Program-made: the position numbers and the translations under genes
Notes under the pieces: model-generated
Database searches by the model: none
Seen by the model: only the letters and a program-made list of their open reading frames with translations
Told to the model about the DNA's origin: nothing
Origin: Elusimicrobiota bacterium
Lineage (GTDB): Bacteria; Elusimicrobiota; Elusimicrobia; UBA1565; UBA9628
Reading direction: 5' to 3'
DNA length: 64,000 nucleotides
NCBI GenBank assembly: GCA_016209035.1
Contig: JACQWX010000074.1
Coordinates: 1-64,000, forward strand
Shown here: piece after piece, positions 1 through 6,993 of the stretch
How positions within the stretch are numbered: position 1 is the stretch's first letter
Layout: every line of letters starts with the position of its first letter

Positions 1-94
1 CCATAGGCCGAATACCTGCCGCTCTCCCCAGGGTCCTGTCAATGTCCAAGGGGAGGAAATACTCGGCGTAATGTGGACAGACTCTAGCATTTTT
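1..94. other. Window edge with no assignable gene
   Basis: Nothing in this stretch can be assigned. On the minus strand two frames stay open to the window edge, one starting with an ATG at about 90, but the stretch is too short to judge. It may hold the start of a gene lying outside the window. Confidence 0.3.
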
Positions 95-256
95 TCACGC
101 AAGAACCCGCTGCGAATTCATCGCCGGGGGTACTAGTTCCCCGTTTTGCCCCCAGGGTATTTCTCCAACGATCCGTTGGAGATTTGAAACCTGTTCGGTC
201 CAGGCCAAGTAAAAGGCGCGCATGTACCAGACATTCTGCCGCGAGATCATCTCGCT
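95..256 (-). pseudogene. Remnant of DUF1016/YhcG-type PDDEXK nuclease family N-terminus
   Basis: In the frame of the long minus-strand ORF ending at 95, the last ~50 residues stop looking like an antisense shadow and read ISRQNVWYMRAFYLAW, then IVGEIPWGQN. This matches the N-terminal DUF1016 signature of the YhcG family (a GFSxxNLWYMRxF-type motif followed by a QLPWGHN-type motif). The similarity ends just after the PWGQN motif, at a stop codon, and there is no N-terminal helical region or C-terminal nuclease domain. It abuts the 3' end of the GT2-NeuA gene. I read it as a decayed fragment left by an earlier insertion or rearrangement. The family call rests on two recognisable motifs only. 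Confidence 0.6.
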
Positions 257-1710
257 GTTGACCTCGACCGCGCCGCGGACCGGGGGAGCCAGTCCGAGGC
301 GATGCGGTCCGCCATCCACAGGTCGAAGGCCGTCTTGACCCGGATGGACTCCTCGGGCAGCATCAGGATGTGGCCGACCCTCCTGCCCACGAAGTTCCGG
401 CGGTCGATGGCGCGGGTCCTGGTGAGGAGGACGGCGCCGTTCTCCTTGAAGATGGCCTTCTTCTCGATCTGGAGGTCGCGGGAGCGTCGGATGGGGGTCA
501 GGCCCCCGGCCCCGTGGTGGTAGCAGTAGGCCAGCTCCTCCGTCACCGAGACCACGCTGTCCACGTCGAAGATGGTCAGGGTGTCCACGGCCATGTCGAT
601 GTGCAGGGCCCTGCGCAGGGGCGAGTTGAGGTAGAGCAGCATGACGGCCTCGGGCCGGTAGCGGCGCTTGGCCAAGAGTTCTTTGAGGGTGTAGATCACG
701 GTTGGAGCGATGTGCGAGCCCGCCCCGGCCAGCCGGCTGGGCCGCTCGATGACGGCAGCCTTGCGCCAAGCCGGAGCCCGGCAGTACCGCACGACCTCGG
801 GGTCGTCCGTCGCGACCGCGACGCGGTCGAGCGTCCGAGCCTTCAGGGCCTGGGTCAGGGCGTGCCACAGGAGGGGCTTGCCCGCCACCAGGGAGAAGGC
901 GTGATCCGGCGTGCCCGGGGGGCGCTTCGCGGCCGGGATGATGGCGAGGACCTTGGGCGCCGCGCCGTCCTTGTGGCGGCGGACGAAGCCGCGGTTGATG
1001 GCGGCCCGGGTCTCAAGGATGCGGCGGCCGTCCCTGGTGAGGCTGCCCTCGTGTTGAGTGTAATAGAAGAGCGGGACGTTGACGTTGTACGGCTTGAAGG
1101 TCCGAAGGAACCTCAGCCAAAGGTCGTAGCCGTCCTGGCAGGAGAACTCCTCGGAATAGCCGCCGAGTTCCAACAGGCACTCCTTGCGGATCATGGTGCA
1201 GGCGCCGTGCGCCGGGAGGTCGAGCAGCTTGGCCTCGGAGCCGATCTTCTTGCGTCGCACGAATTCGAGGACCTCGCCCTGGTCGTCGACCAGGTAGTAG
1301 TCCGGATAGACCAGCCCGACATCGGGCTTGGTGGTCAGGACCTGCGCCATCACCAGGAGGGCGTTCTCGTCGAGGAAATCGTCCGCGTCCAGCCGCATGA
1401 CATATGGCGTGTTGGCCAGGCGCAGGGCGATGTTGTTGGAAACATTCAACCCCTTTTTCGTCTGGTGCAGGACGCGGACTTTGGGGTGGTCCTCGTAGCG
1501 TTTGAGGATGTCCGCCGTGTCGTCCGTGGAGCCGTCGTCGATGACGATGAGCTCCCAATCCTTCATGGTCTGGCGGAACACGCTCTTGATGGCGCGCTCG
1601 ACGAAGCGGCCGTAGTTGTGGGTGGGGATGTAGACCGTGACCAGGGGCGGCCGGAGGGATTCCTCGTCCGGCAGTCCCGATCCCTGCCGCCGCGGACTGG
1701 CGTCCTTCAT
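247..1710 (-). CDS. GT2 glycosyltransferase fused to a NeuA-like cytidylyltransferase domain
   Basis: 487-residue two-domain protein. The N-terminal half is a GT-A fold family 2 glycosyltransferase: VTVYIPTHN near residue 24, DDGSTDD near 58, and the nucleotide/metal site RLDADD near 106. From about residue 252 a second domain resembles CMP-sialate/CMP-Kdo synthetases (LAIIPAAKR start, a central LLYLNSPLRR segment, then PEESIRVKTAFDLWMA at the end). The usual RGGSKG-type CTP-binding loop is degenerate, so activity of this half is doubtful. I chose the ATG at 1710 over the upstream ATG at 1755 because GGAGG lies just before it. A cytoplasmic role in glycan assembly is likely; donor and acceptor are unknown. 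A second protein of the same architecture lies at 3302-4759. Confidence 0.82.
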   Translation of the reverse strand: MKDASPRRQGSGLPDEESLRPPLVTVYIPTHNYGRFVERAIKSVFRQTMKDWELIVIDDGSTDDTADILKRYEDHPKVRVLHQTKKGLNVSNNIALRLANTPYVMRLDADDFLDENALLVMAQVLTTKPDVGLVYPDYYLVDDQGEVLEFVRRKKIGSEAKLLDLPAHGACTMIRKECLLELGGYSEEFSCQDGYDLWLRFLRTFKPYNVNVPLFYYTQHEGSLTRDGRRILETRAAINRGFVRRHKDGAAPKVLAIIPAAKRPPGTPDHAFSLVAGKPLLWHALTQALKARTLDRVAVATDDPEVVRYCRAPAWRKAAVIERPSRLAGAGSHIAPTVIYTLKELLAKRRYRPEAVMLLYLNSPLRRALHIDMAVDTLTIFDVDSVVSVTEELAYCYHHGAGGLTPIRRSRDLQIEKKAIFKENGAVLLTRTRAIDRRNFVGRRVGHILMLPEESIRVKTAFDLWMADRIASDWLPRSAARSRSTAR

Positions 1711-1782
1711 GTGCCTCCAATCAAAGTCGGACCGGCAATCCCCATCATAGAACATTATGGCGGCCGTTCGGAAGGCAAGGTA

Positions 1783-1810
1783 TTGAAATCTCGCCGGCTT
1801 GTGCTATACT
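1783..1810 (+). promoter_or_regulatory. Promoter of the toxin-antitoxin operon
   Basis: TTGAAA (1783-1788), a 16-bp spacer, then TATACT (1805-1810). TG one base upstream of the -10 gives an extended -10 (TGCTATACT). It lies 37 bp before the antitoxin ATG. Confidence 0.6.
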
Positions 1811-1814
1811 AATA

Positions 1815-1834
1815 GTAGCTACTTTGGTAGCCAC
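1815..1834 (+). promoter_or_regulatory. Candidate antitoxin operator (direct repeats)
   Basis: GTAGCTAC (1815-1822, itself a perfect palindrome) and GTAGCCAC (1827-1834) are spaced 12 bp apart between the -10 box and the ribosome binding site. Phd/YefM antitoxins usually repress their own promoter through short repeats of this kind. The assignment is inferred from position. Confidence 0.4.
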
Positions 1835-1847
1835 TTATGGAGGTCTC

Positions 1848-2126
1848 ATGACCCTGTCTCAGATGCTTCGGGCGCAGCATGTCGGCGTGAAGGACCTCAA
1901 GAATCATCTATCCATGTTCTTCAAATCCCGCAAGCCCATCGTCGCCACCGACAGAGGGCGGCCGGCCTACTTCCTGGTCCCCTATGAGGATATGGTGGAA
2001 CTGATCGAAATGCTGGATGAGGCCAAGGACGCGGAACTGGTCAAGCTGGTGAAAACCGGCAGGCAAGCCTACGCAAGAGGCGGCTGGATCCCTGTCTCGG
2101 GCCTATGGAAAAAGCTGGGGGCGTAG
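1848..2126 (+). CDS. Type II antitoxin, Phd/YefM family
   Basis: 92 residues. The N-terminal segment QHVGVKDLKNHLSMFFKSRKPIVATDRGRPAYFLVPYE is the DNA-binding Phd/YefM fold, in which a short strand-helix is followed by a ..I.T..G.P.A.L...E pattern. The helical tail is the expected toxin-wrapping region. The ORF track starts at a TTG at 1824, but the ATG at 1848 is preceded by a strong GGAGG (1839-1843), so I use that. The toxin gene begins 6 bp downstream. It should neutralise the toxin and autorepress the operon. Confidence 0.85.
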   Translation: MTLSQMLRAQHVGVKDLKNHLSMFFKSRKPIVATDRGRPAYFLVPYEDMVELIEMLDEAKDAELVKLVKTGRQAYARGGWIPVSGLWKKLGA

Positions 2127-2132
2127 CTCGCC

Positions 2133-2435
2133 ATGCCCCGCTATTCGATCGGATTCCCCAGCGGGTCCGTCGAGAAACACTTCCTGAAAGAACTTTCGAA
2201 ACTGGACAAAACCGATATGGCGCGGATCAGGCGTGCTATCGAGTCTCTGGCTGACAATCCGCGCCCGCAAGGCGATAGAGTGAAGCCACTGCGTCCGCCG
2301 CTATCGATCTATTCGTTGGTGGCCACGCACCGCCTGCGCGTGGGTGATTATCGGATACTCTACGACATAGACGACGGTTCGAGGAGAGTCGTGCTCCTGT
2401 CCGTCAGGCGGCGTTCCGAGAAGACGTATCGTTAG
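2133..2435 (+). CDS. Type II toxin, RelE/ParE superfamily
   Basis: 100 residues, the usual length for the family. Diagnostic segments are FLKELSKLDKTDMARIRRAIESLADNPRP in the N-terminal helices and HRLRVGDYRILYDIDD near residues 70-85, the conserved RxGdYRilY core of RelE/ParE. The C-terminal VVLLSVRRRSEKTYR is the R-H/K-R.(v)Y-like end. RelE members cut mRNA on the ribosome and ParE members poison gyrase; sequence alone does not decide which applies. It follows the antitoxin by 6 bp and its last 32 bp overlap the 3' end of the convergent DAHP-synthase-like gene. Confidence 0.85.
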   Translation: MPRYSIGFPSGSVEKHFLKELSKLDKTDMARIRRAIESLADNPRPQGDRVKPLRPPLSIYSLVATHRLRVGDYRILYDIDDGSRRVVLLSVRRRSEKTYR

Positions 2436-3312
2436 CCCTTCCCAGCAGCCTGCGGAGCTCCCGGCAGCTCCGGATCACGGCCCGGGTGGTGGCGAGGTCC
2501 ACGGTCTGGACCGCGTCGCTGATGGAGCGGGAGGGCCGGGGGTGCGATTCGATCATGAGCCCGTCGGCGCCCGCGGCCGTGGCCGCCAGGGACATGGCCG
2601 GCACGAACGGGGCGTATCCGGTCGAGTGGCTGGGGTCAAAGAAGACCGGGATGCGGGTGAGGCGCTTCAAGGCCGGGATCATCATCAGGTCCGGCGCCCA
2701 GCGGACGGAGGGGAAGACGTGGCGGTAGGAGGGCATGCCGACCACCCCGCGCAGGCAGACGACCAGGTCCCGGTTGCCGCCGTGCATGACGCGCTCGCAG
2801 ACCCCGAGGATCTCATCGATGGTGCCCCAGCTGCCGCGCTTGAGCAGGACGGGCTTGCCCTGCCGGCCCACGGCGTCGAGCAGGCCGTAGTTCTGGAAAT
2901 TGCGCATGCCGATTTGAAGGAAGTCCGTGTGCCGGCAGACCAGCGGCAGGTGCCGCACGTCGAGCACCTCGGTGATCACCTTCAGGCCCGAGGCCTCGCG
3001 CGCCTCGGCCAGGAGCTCGAGGCCTCGCTCTCCCAGGCCTTCCCGCCAACCGTAGGCCTGCTTGGTCTTGATGGGGAAGGTGCAGGGCTTGTAGGCGCCG
3101 CCGCGCAGGAGGTCCGCGCCCGCGTCGCGGAGCTTCTTGGCGTAGTCCACGATCTGGCGTTTCGTCTCGACGGAGCATGGGCCGGCGATGACGACGAAGT
3201 CGCGGCCGAAGGCCTTGCCGTTCACCTTCAGGCGCGGCCGGTATCCCGGGTCGACCGAGTGAAGGAGCTTGCCCTGGCTCTTGAGGGATTCGATGAACTC
3301 GTTAGCGGCCAT
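2404..3312 (-). CDS. DAHP synthase-like enzyme (type I-beta) with altered acceptor motif
   Basis: 302 residues of the class I DAHP/KDO8P synthase TIM-barrel family, which condenses phosphoenolpyruvate with an aldose phosphate. Landmarks in order: VVIAGPCSVE near 40, LRGGAYKP near 70, QIGMRNFQNYGLL near 130, VLLKRG near 155, and the metal-site motif DPSHSTG near 225. The motif that holds the erythrose-4-phosphate phosphate, normally KPRTSPYSFQG, reads KPCTFPIKTKQAYGW: the arginine is lost and a few residues are inserted. No ACT or chorismate mutase domain is present. It overlaps the upstream GT2-NeuA fusion gene by 11 bp, so the two are probably co-expressed. It could be a shikimate-pathway enzyme or an ulosonate synthase of different specificity. 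Confidence 0.8.
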   Translation of the reverse strand: MAANEFIESLKSQGKLLHSVDPGYRPRLKVNGKAFGRDFVVIAGPCSVETKRQIVDYAKKLRDAGADLLRGGAYKPCTFPIKTKQAYGWREGLGERGLELLAEAREASGLKVITEVLDVRHLPLVCRHTDFLQIGMRNFQNYGLLDAVGRQGKPVLLKRGSWGTIDEILGVCERVMHGGNRDLVVCLRGVVGMPSYRHVFPSVRWAPDLMMIPALKRLTRIPVFFDPSHSTGYAPFVPAMSLAATAAGADGLMIESHPRPSRSISDAVQTVDLATTRAVIRSCRELRRLLGRANDTSSRNAA

Positions 3313-4759
3313 CCTTCCTCCTGGCTGCGCTTGCGCCTTTCCGTTCCCTGGGTTGTCCAGGTCCTTCAGAGGTTCGTTCTCCCTGCTCGGTCGCTCCGAA
3401 CGCGGCCGCGCCGCGCTCGAGCGCGGCCGAGATGACCGCCCTGCTGAACGCGTCCCCTTCCCGGAGACGGATGGAGTAGAGGGCCGATCCCAAGGGCACC
3501 AGGGCGACCTCGTCTCCGATGAGCTGGCCGCGGCGGATGAACTCGGAGCTCGTCACGCATCCCAACCCGATGATGCCCTTGTGGAGGGGGGCCTTGAACT
3601 GCCGCGGGAGCAGCCCTTCGTCGCAGCGCACGATTTTGCCCTGGGCCTCGGTCCAGAACGGCTGGAAGTCCTTGAGCGTCGGGACCAGGGTGTCCACCCC
3701 GGTCCGGGCGAACTCGTCGACCATGGCGTCGAAGAAGCCCTGAGGCCGGAAGGGGTAGAGATAGTTGACGTAGACCACCGAGTCGAAGAAGACGTCGCCC
3801 TCCTCGCAGCTCTCCAGGGCGTAGCGCAGGACTTCCTCGGTGCCGGTGCGAGGTGCGGCAAGCTTCGCCGGCCTGGGGACGGCCAGCGCCCCCGACCGGC
3901 GCGCGAGCTTCAGCGCTTCCGGGGTCTCGCTGATGACCGCCGCCTTGGCGATGAACCGGGCCTGCCGGACCTGGCCCAAGGCGAGCTCCAGGAGATCGCG
4001 TCCGGCGATCTTCTGCACCGCGCCTTGGACCGGGAGGATGGCGAGCGTCCTCATGGTCTCCGGAAGGAAGCCCTCCGGCAGGGCCGGGTGGCCGTTGGGG
4101 CTCTCCAGGGACTCCATGACCCGCACCACCGAGCTCGCCCGGTGTTCGTCCAAGGCCTGGTGGATGCCGTGGTAGTGGTAGACCGCCGCCTCGGGCTCGT
4201 AGGCCAGGTGGTATCCCTTCTTGATGACGGCTTCGCCCCAGATGCGGTCCTCGATGTTGGGGGCGGTTTCGTCGAAGGGCACCTCCTCCCACACGCTGCG
4301 GCGGATCAGGCTGTTGGCGTTATGGAAGAACCCGTCCTTGACCTGCACGCGGCGATCCAAGCCGAAGGTGATGAGGAGGTCGCGCTTGTCCACGTCGGAG
4401 CTGTAGGACATGGGGAGCTGCCTCCCGTAGACGCCCGCGACCGCCGGGTCCTCCATGTTCTTGAGCAGGGTCTCGAGCCAGGACGCGTCCTTGGGGATGC
4501 AGTGGGCGGAAAGGCAGGCGACGAAGCGGCCCGAGGAGGCCCGGATGCCAGCGTTGAGGGCGGTTCCTGGGCGATAGCCCTCTATTCGCACAGTCTTGAC
4601 CGGGAATTTGCCCGCGATGGCCAGGGTATGGTCCGTGCTCCCGCTGTCCACCAGGACGACCTCGAAATCCTTCATCCCTTGCTGGAAGACCATGCGCAGG
4701 CAGCGCCCGATCCAGCGCTCCTCGTTCTTCGCGCGGATGATGATGGAGACAGTCGGCAT
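3302..4759 (-). CDS. GT2 glycosyltransferase fused to a degenerate NeuA-like domain (second copy)
   Basis: 485 residues from the ATG at 4759; the tracked start is a TTG overlapping a -10-like box. Residues 1-220 are a family 2 glycosyltransferase (VSIIIRAKNEERW near 4, VDSGSTDHT near 38). In place of the usual DxD it has LSAHCIP, a variant known in some GT2s. From about 236 (LAILPVQG) a NeuA-like domain follows, with SVVYVNYLYPFRPQGF resembling the family's central segment, but the CTP loop is again not intact. The last ~35 residues are Lys/Arg/Gly-rich and probably disordered. It shares its architecture with the gene at 247-1710 and overlaps the DAHP-synthase-like gene. Confidence 0.8.
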   Translation of the reverse strand: MPTVSIIIRAKNEERWIGRCLRMVFQQGMKDFEVVLVDSGSTDHTLAIAGKFPVKTVRIEGYRPGTALNAGIRASSGRFVACLSAHCIPKDASWLETLLKNMEDPAVAGVYGRQLPMSYSSDVDKRDLLITFGLDRRVQVKDGFFHNANSLIRRSVWEEVPFDETAPNIEDRIWGEAVIKKGYHLAYEPEAAVYHYHGIHQALDEHRASSVVRVMESLESPNGHPALPEGFLPETMRTLAILPVQGAVQKIAGRDLLELALGQVRQARFIAKAAVISETPEALKLARRSGALAVPRPAKLAAPRTGTEEVLRYALESCEEGDVFFDSVVYVNYLYPFRPQGFFDAMVDEFARTGVDTLVPTLKDFQPFWTEAQGKIVRCDEGLLPRQFKAPLHKGIIGLGCVTSSEFIRRGQLIGDEVALVPLGSALYSIRLREGDAFSRAVISAALERGAAAFGATEQGERTSEGPGQPRERKGASAARRKDGR

Positions 4760-4794
4760 GTCATGGGCGCGCCCGGGAAGGGGCTCGCCGTACA

Positions 4795-4803
4795 ATCATA
4801 CCA
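4795..4803 (-). promoter_or_regulatory. Extended -10 promoter for the GT2-NeuA / DAHP-synthase-like pair
   Basis: The minus strand reads TGGTATGAT, ending 35 bp before the ATG at 4759. No -35 hexamer is evident, as at the other promoters in this window. Confidence 0.45.
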
Positions 4804-4886
4804 AAGAAAGCCATGCGTGGAGGTACTGAGCTGCGACCGTTTGCCGCAGCTGAACGCAGCGACTCGCGTGGCAGCACGGGGTCTCG

Positions 4887-4902
4887 GGGCATATGATATA
4901 AT
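4887..4902 (+). promoter_or_regulatory. Extended -10 promoter shared with a paralogous operon
   Basis: GGGCATATGATATAAT contains the perfect extended -10 TGATATAAT (4894-4902). The identical 16 bp occur at 50343-50358 upstream of the paralogous membrane gene. No -35 hexamer is visible. Transcription would start near 4909, leaving a leader of about 100 nt that contains two short ORFs. Confidence 0.65.
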
Positions 4903-4917
4903 CCCGTCGGACGGCCG

Positions 4918-4986
4918 ATGTGCTTACGATTGGCGACGGACGTGTGCCACCGCGAAGGGATTGGCCGGGCTACCTGGAAGTCATGA
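4918..4986 (+). CDS. Candidate leader peptide uORF1 (22 aa)
   Basis: This short ORF starts about 9 nt after the predicted transcription start and ends in an ATGA overlap with a second mini-ORF of 7 codons (4983-5006). That mini-ORF stops one base before the ATG of the membrane glycosyltransferase, which has no Shine-Dalgarno sequence of its own. The arrangement suggests translational relay, but expression is unproven and the ORFs could be fortuitous. Confidence 0.25.
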   Translation: MCLRLATDVCHREGIGRATWKS

Positions 4987-5007
4987 AACCATCTGTCTAT
5001 TTGTAGA

Positions 5008-6993
5008 ATGACGAAGATAGCCCCCGGCATCGGCTTGCGAACGGGGCTGGCGGTTTTCGTCGTCGTCAAATGCCTTTTCGTCCTGCTCTTCACGAAAGCA
5101 TCGGCAGTCCCGCGTCTCGGGGATGATTCTTTCGTCTACCTCTGGCAGGGTCAGCTCATGGTGTCCTCCATCGAGAAGACCTCCCCGGCGGTCAAGGACA
5201 TCAAGGAGCTTTGGGCTCTCGACGATCGTCCGTCGCTGCCGACGAGCATCTTCCGCGCGTATACGCAGATGCAGGTTTCCACGCTGTATCCGTTTTCCGC
5301 CCACTCCCTGCTGACGGGAGGGCTGCTGGCCCTGGGGATCCCGGCCCGATGGGCCTTCTGCGCCACGGAGATTATCATCGCCATCCTTCTCGCGGTCGGC
5401 ATCGCCGCATTCTTGAAGGAGCTGTTCGGCGAGGGGGCTGCGGGTTTCGCGTTGGCGCTTCTGAGCGTCTCGGTCTTTCCTCTCCACGGCCTGCAGCAAC
5501 TCGTCCCCAGCGTCATGTGCCTGGCGCTGGCGCTCATCCTCTGGGCGCGGATACTGGCGAACGCGAATCCCTGGCCCGGTCCCTTCCTCCTGGCCTTGGC
5601 CCTGGCGGGGATACATCAGATCGCCAAGGCCTATCTTGTGGGCGCGTTGGCGCTGGCCGTCGTGGCGGCCCTGGCGGCGAGAGACTGGTCCTCCCGCAGA
5701 TGGTGCATGATCGGCGGGATGGTCTTGGCCCTCGCCTCGGCCTTCATCTTGGCGCGCCCCATGCTGCCCTATCATCCCCCGGGCACGGTCGCATGGGACG
5801 TTGGGACCGTGACCCTGGCTAACGCCAGGATCAACTGGCCCGCGGCGAGAGGCTTCCTTTTGGAATACGCGGGGAACAATCTCCTGACCCTGGGTCTCTG
5901 TTGCGGCGGGGTGGTCTTCTTCGGCCGGTGCCACCTGACGCGGCTGGGCGGATCCGTCCTTGTCCTGTGCTCCGCCATGCTTGCCGGGTCGCTGCTGCAT
6001 CTTATTCCCCATTTTGAGGCAGACCTCTTCTGCCGTCTCCTGGTGCCCTGCGTGATCCTGGTGGCTGGGTGTGCCGGACTCTTCTGCGCGCGGCTGGTGG
6101 CTGGGAGACCTCCAGCGGCCGGATGGGCGTTGGTGGCACTCTTCTGCCTGTCCATCTGCCATGGCATCCAGCGGTACGCCGCATATTGCTACGTCCAGCT
6201 CAACAAGCATTCGGCCATCGAAACCCGGGCTTTGCACGCGCAAATCCAGGATATCCCGGACGGGACCAGCATGCTCTATCTTGATCATCCGTCGGTCATG
6301 ATCGCCTGCCTGCTGGAAGGAGCTTGGCGCCTTCCAGCGATGTCCTGGGCTATGATCAAGGGATCTGGAAGCCAGGAGAAATACCTGTCGGGCCATCCTC
6401 CAGGCATGGTGGTGGCGTATCCATATCGGTGGCTCAACACCCTTGCGCTATTGGGCGACCAGACCCTTACCCGGCGGCGCCACGGGTTCCGGCTCAAGGA
6501 TTTCGCCGGTCTCTCAGTGGAGGGGCAAGGGCTTTCGGGGAAGATGCTGGCCATCTTTGTGAAGAACGACGGGCCTGGATTCGCCATCGAGGTCGACGGG
6601 GCCGCTGACTGCGGTCCGCTTCAAGTGCCCACCCATCATGCGGGATGGCTCTCCATTCCACCTGCCTGTTCCGCCGGGAAACGGGTCAGCTTCAGCCTTC
6701 CCGACCACCCAGCCTGGGTGGCGGGAGTCTCTCTGGGCCCCCCGCGCAGCCGCGTCTATTGGCCTTGGTCCCAGGAACGGACGGTCGTCGAAGCCCGCTT
6801 CAGGCGTCCGCTGGGGATGCAGCGCTCGGAGCCGGGCTGCGAGATCGCTCCGGAGCGACTGTCGTTCGATTTTTCATTCGCCTCGCTGCTGTCCTATGAC
6901 GGAGCCTCGGGAGCGGCGGCCCTGCTGCTGCGGCCCTTGGAGGTCGTCTCGGACGAAAGCGGCCTGGTCTTCATCAGGAATGCACGCTCATGA
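5008..6993 (+). CDS. Large membrane protein, probable GT-C type glycosyltransferase (family A, copy 1)
   Basis: 661 residues. The first ~380 hold about ten hydrophobic helices; the remainder is a soluble, beta-rich, probably periplasmic domain. Right after the first helix comes PRLGDDSFVYLWQG, an acidic first-loop motif like the catalytic loop of PMT/ArnT-type GT-C enzymes. It is clearly paralogous to the protein at 50416-52425, sharing the MTxxxPxIGL start, FVYLWQG-type motif, GLQQLVPSVM, YLDHPS/T and a VFIR-type end. The start matches the paralogue's start. The next gene, a GtrB-like GT2, overlaps by ATGA, so this protein probably takes a polyprenyl-linked sugar and transfers it outside the inner membrane. 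No named family recognised. Confidence 0.7.
   Translation: MTKIAPGIGLRTGLAVFVVVKCLFVLLFTKASAVPRLGDDSFVYLWQGQLMVSSIEKTSPAVKDIKELWALDDRPSLPTSIFRAYTQMQVSTLYPFSAHSLLTGGLLALGIPARWAFCATEIIIAILLAVGIAAFLKELFGEGAAGFALALLSVSVFPLHGLQQLVPSVMCLALALILWARILANANPWPGPFLLALALAGIHQIAKAYLVGALALAVVAALAARDWSSRRWCMIGGMVLALASAFILARPMLPYHPPGTVAWDVGTVTLANARINWPAARGFLLEYAGNNLLTLGLCCGGVVFFGRCHLTRLGGSVLVLCSAMLAGSLLHLIPHFEADLFCRLLVPCVILVAGCAGLFCARLVAGRPPAAGWALVALFCLSICHGIQRYAAYCYVQLNKHSAIETRALHAQIQDIPDGTSMLYLDHPSVMIACLLEGAWRLPAMSWAMIKGSGSQEKYLSGHPPGMVVAYPYRWLNTLALLGDQTLTRRRHGFRLKDFAGLSVEGQGLSGKMLAIFVKNDGPGFAIEVDGAADCGPLQVPTHHAGWLSIPPACSAGKRVSFSLPDHPAWVAGVSLGPPRSRVYWPWSQERTVVEARFRRPLGMQRSEPGCEIAPERLSFDFSFASLLSYDGASGAAALLLRPLEVVSDESGLVFIRNARS

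Noticed and set aside
370-1812. Long plus-strand ORF (480 aa) and similar long opposite-strand ORFs such as 55254-57773 and 31030-32718
   Set aside because: They run antisense to genes with clear domains, have Asp/Val/Gly/Ala/Arg-rich composition typical of shadows in GC-rich DNA, and contain no recognisable motif.
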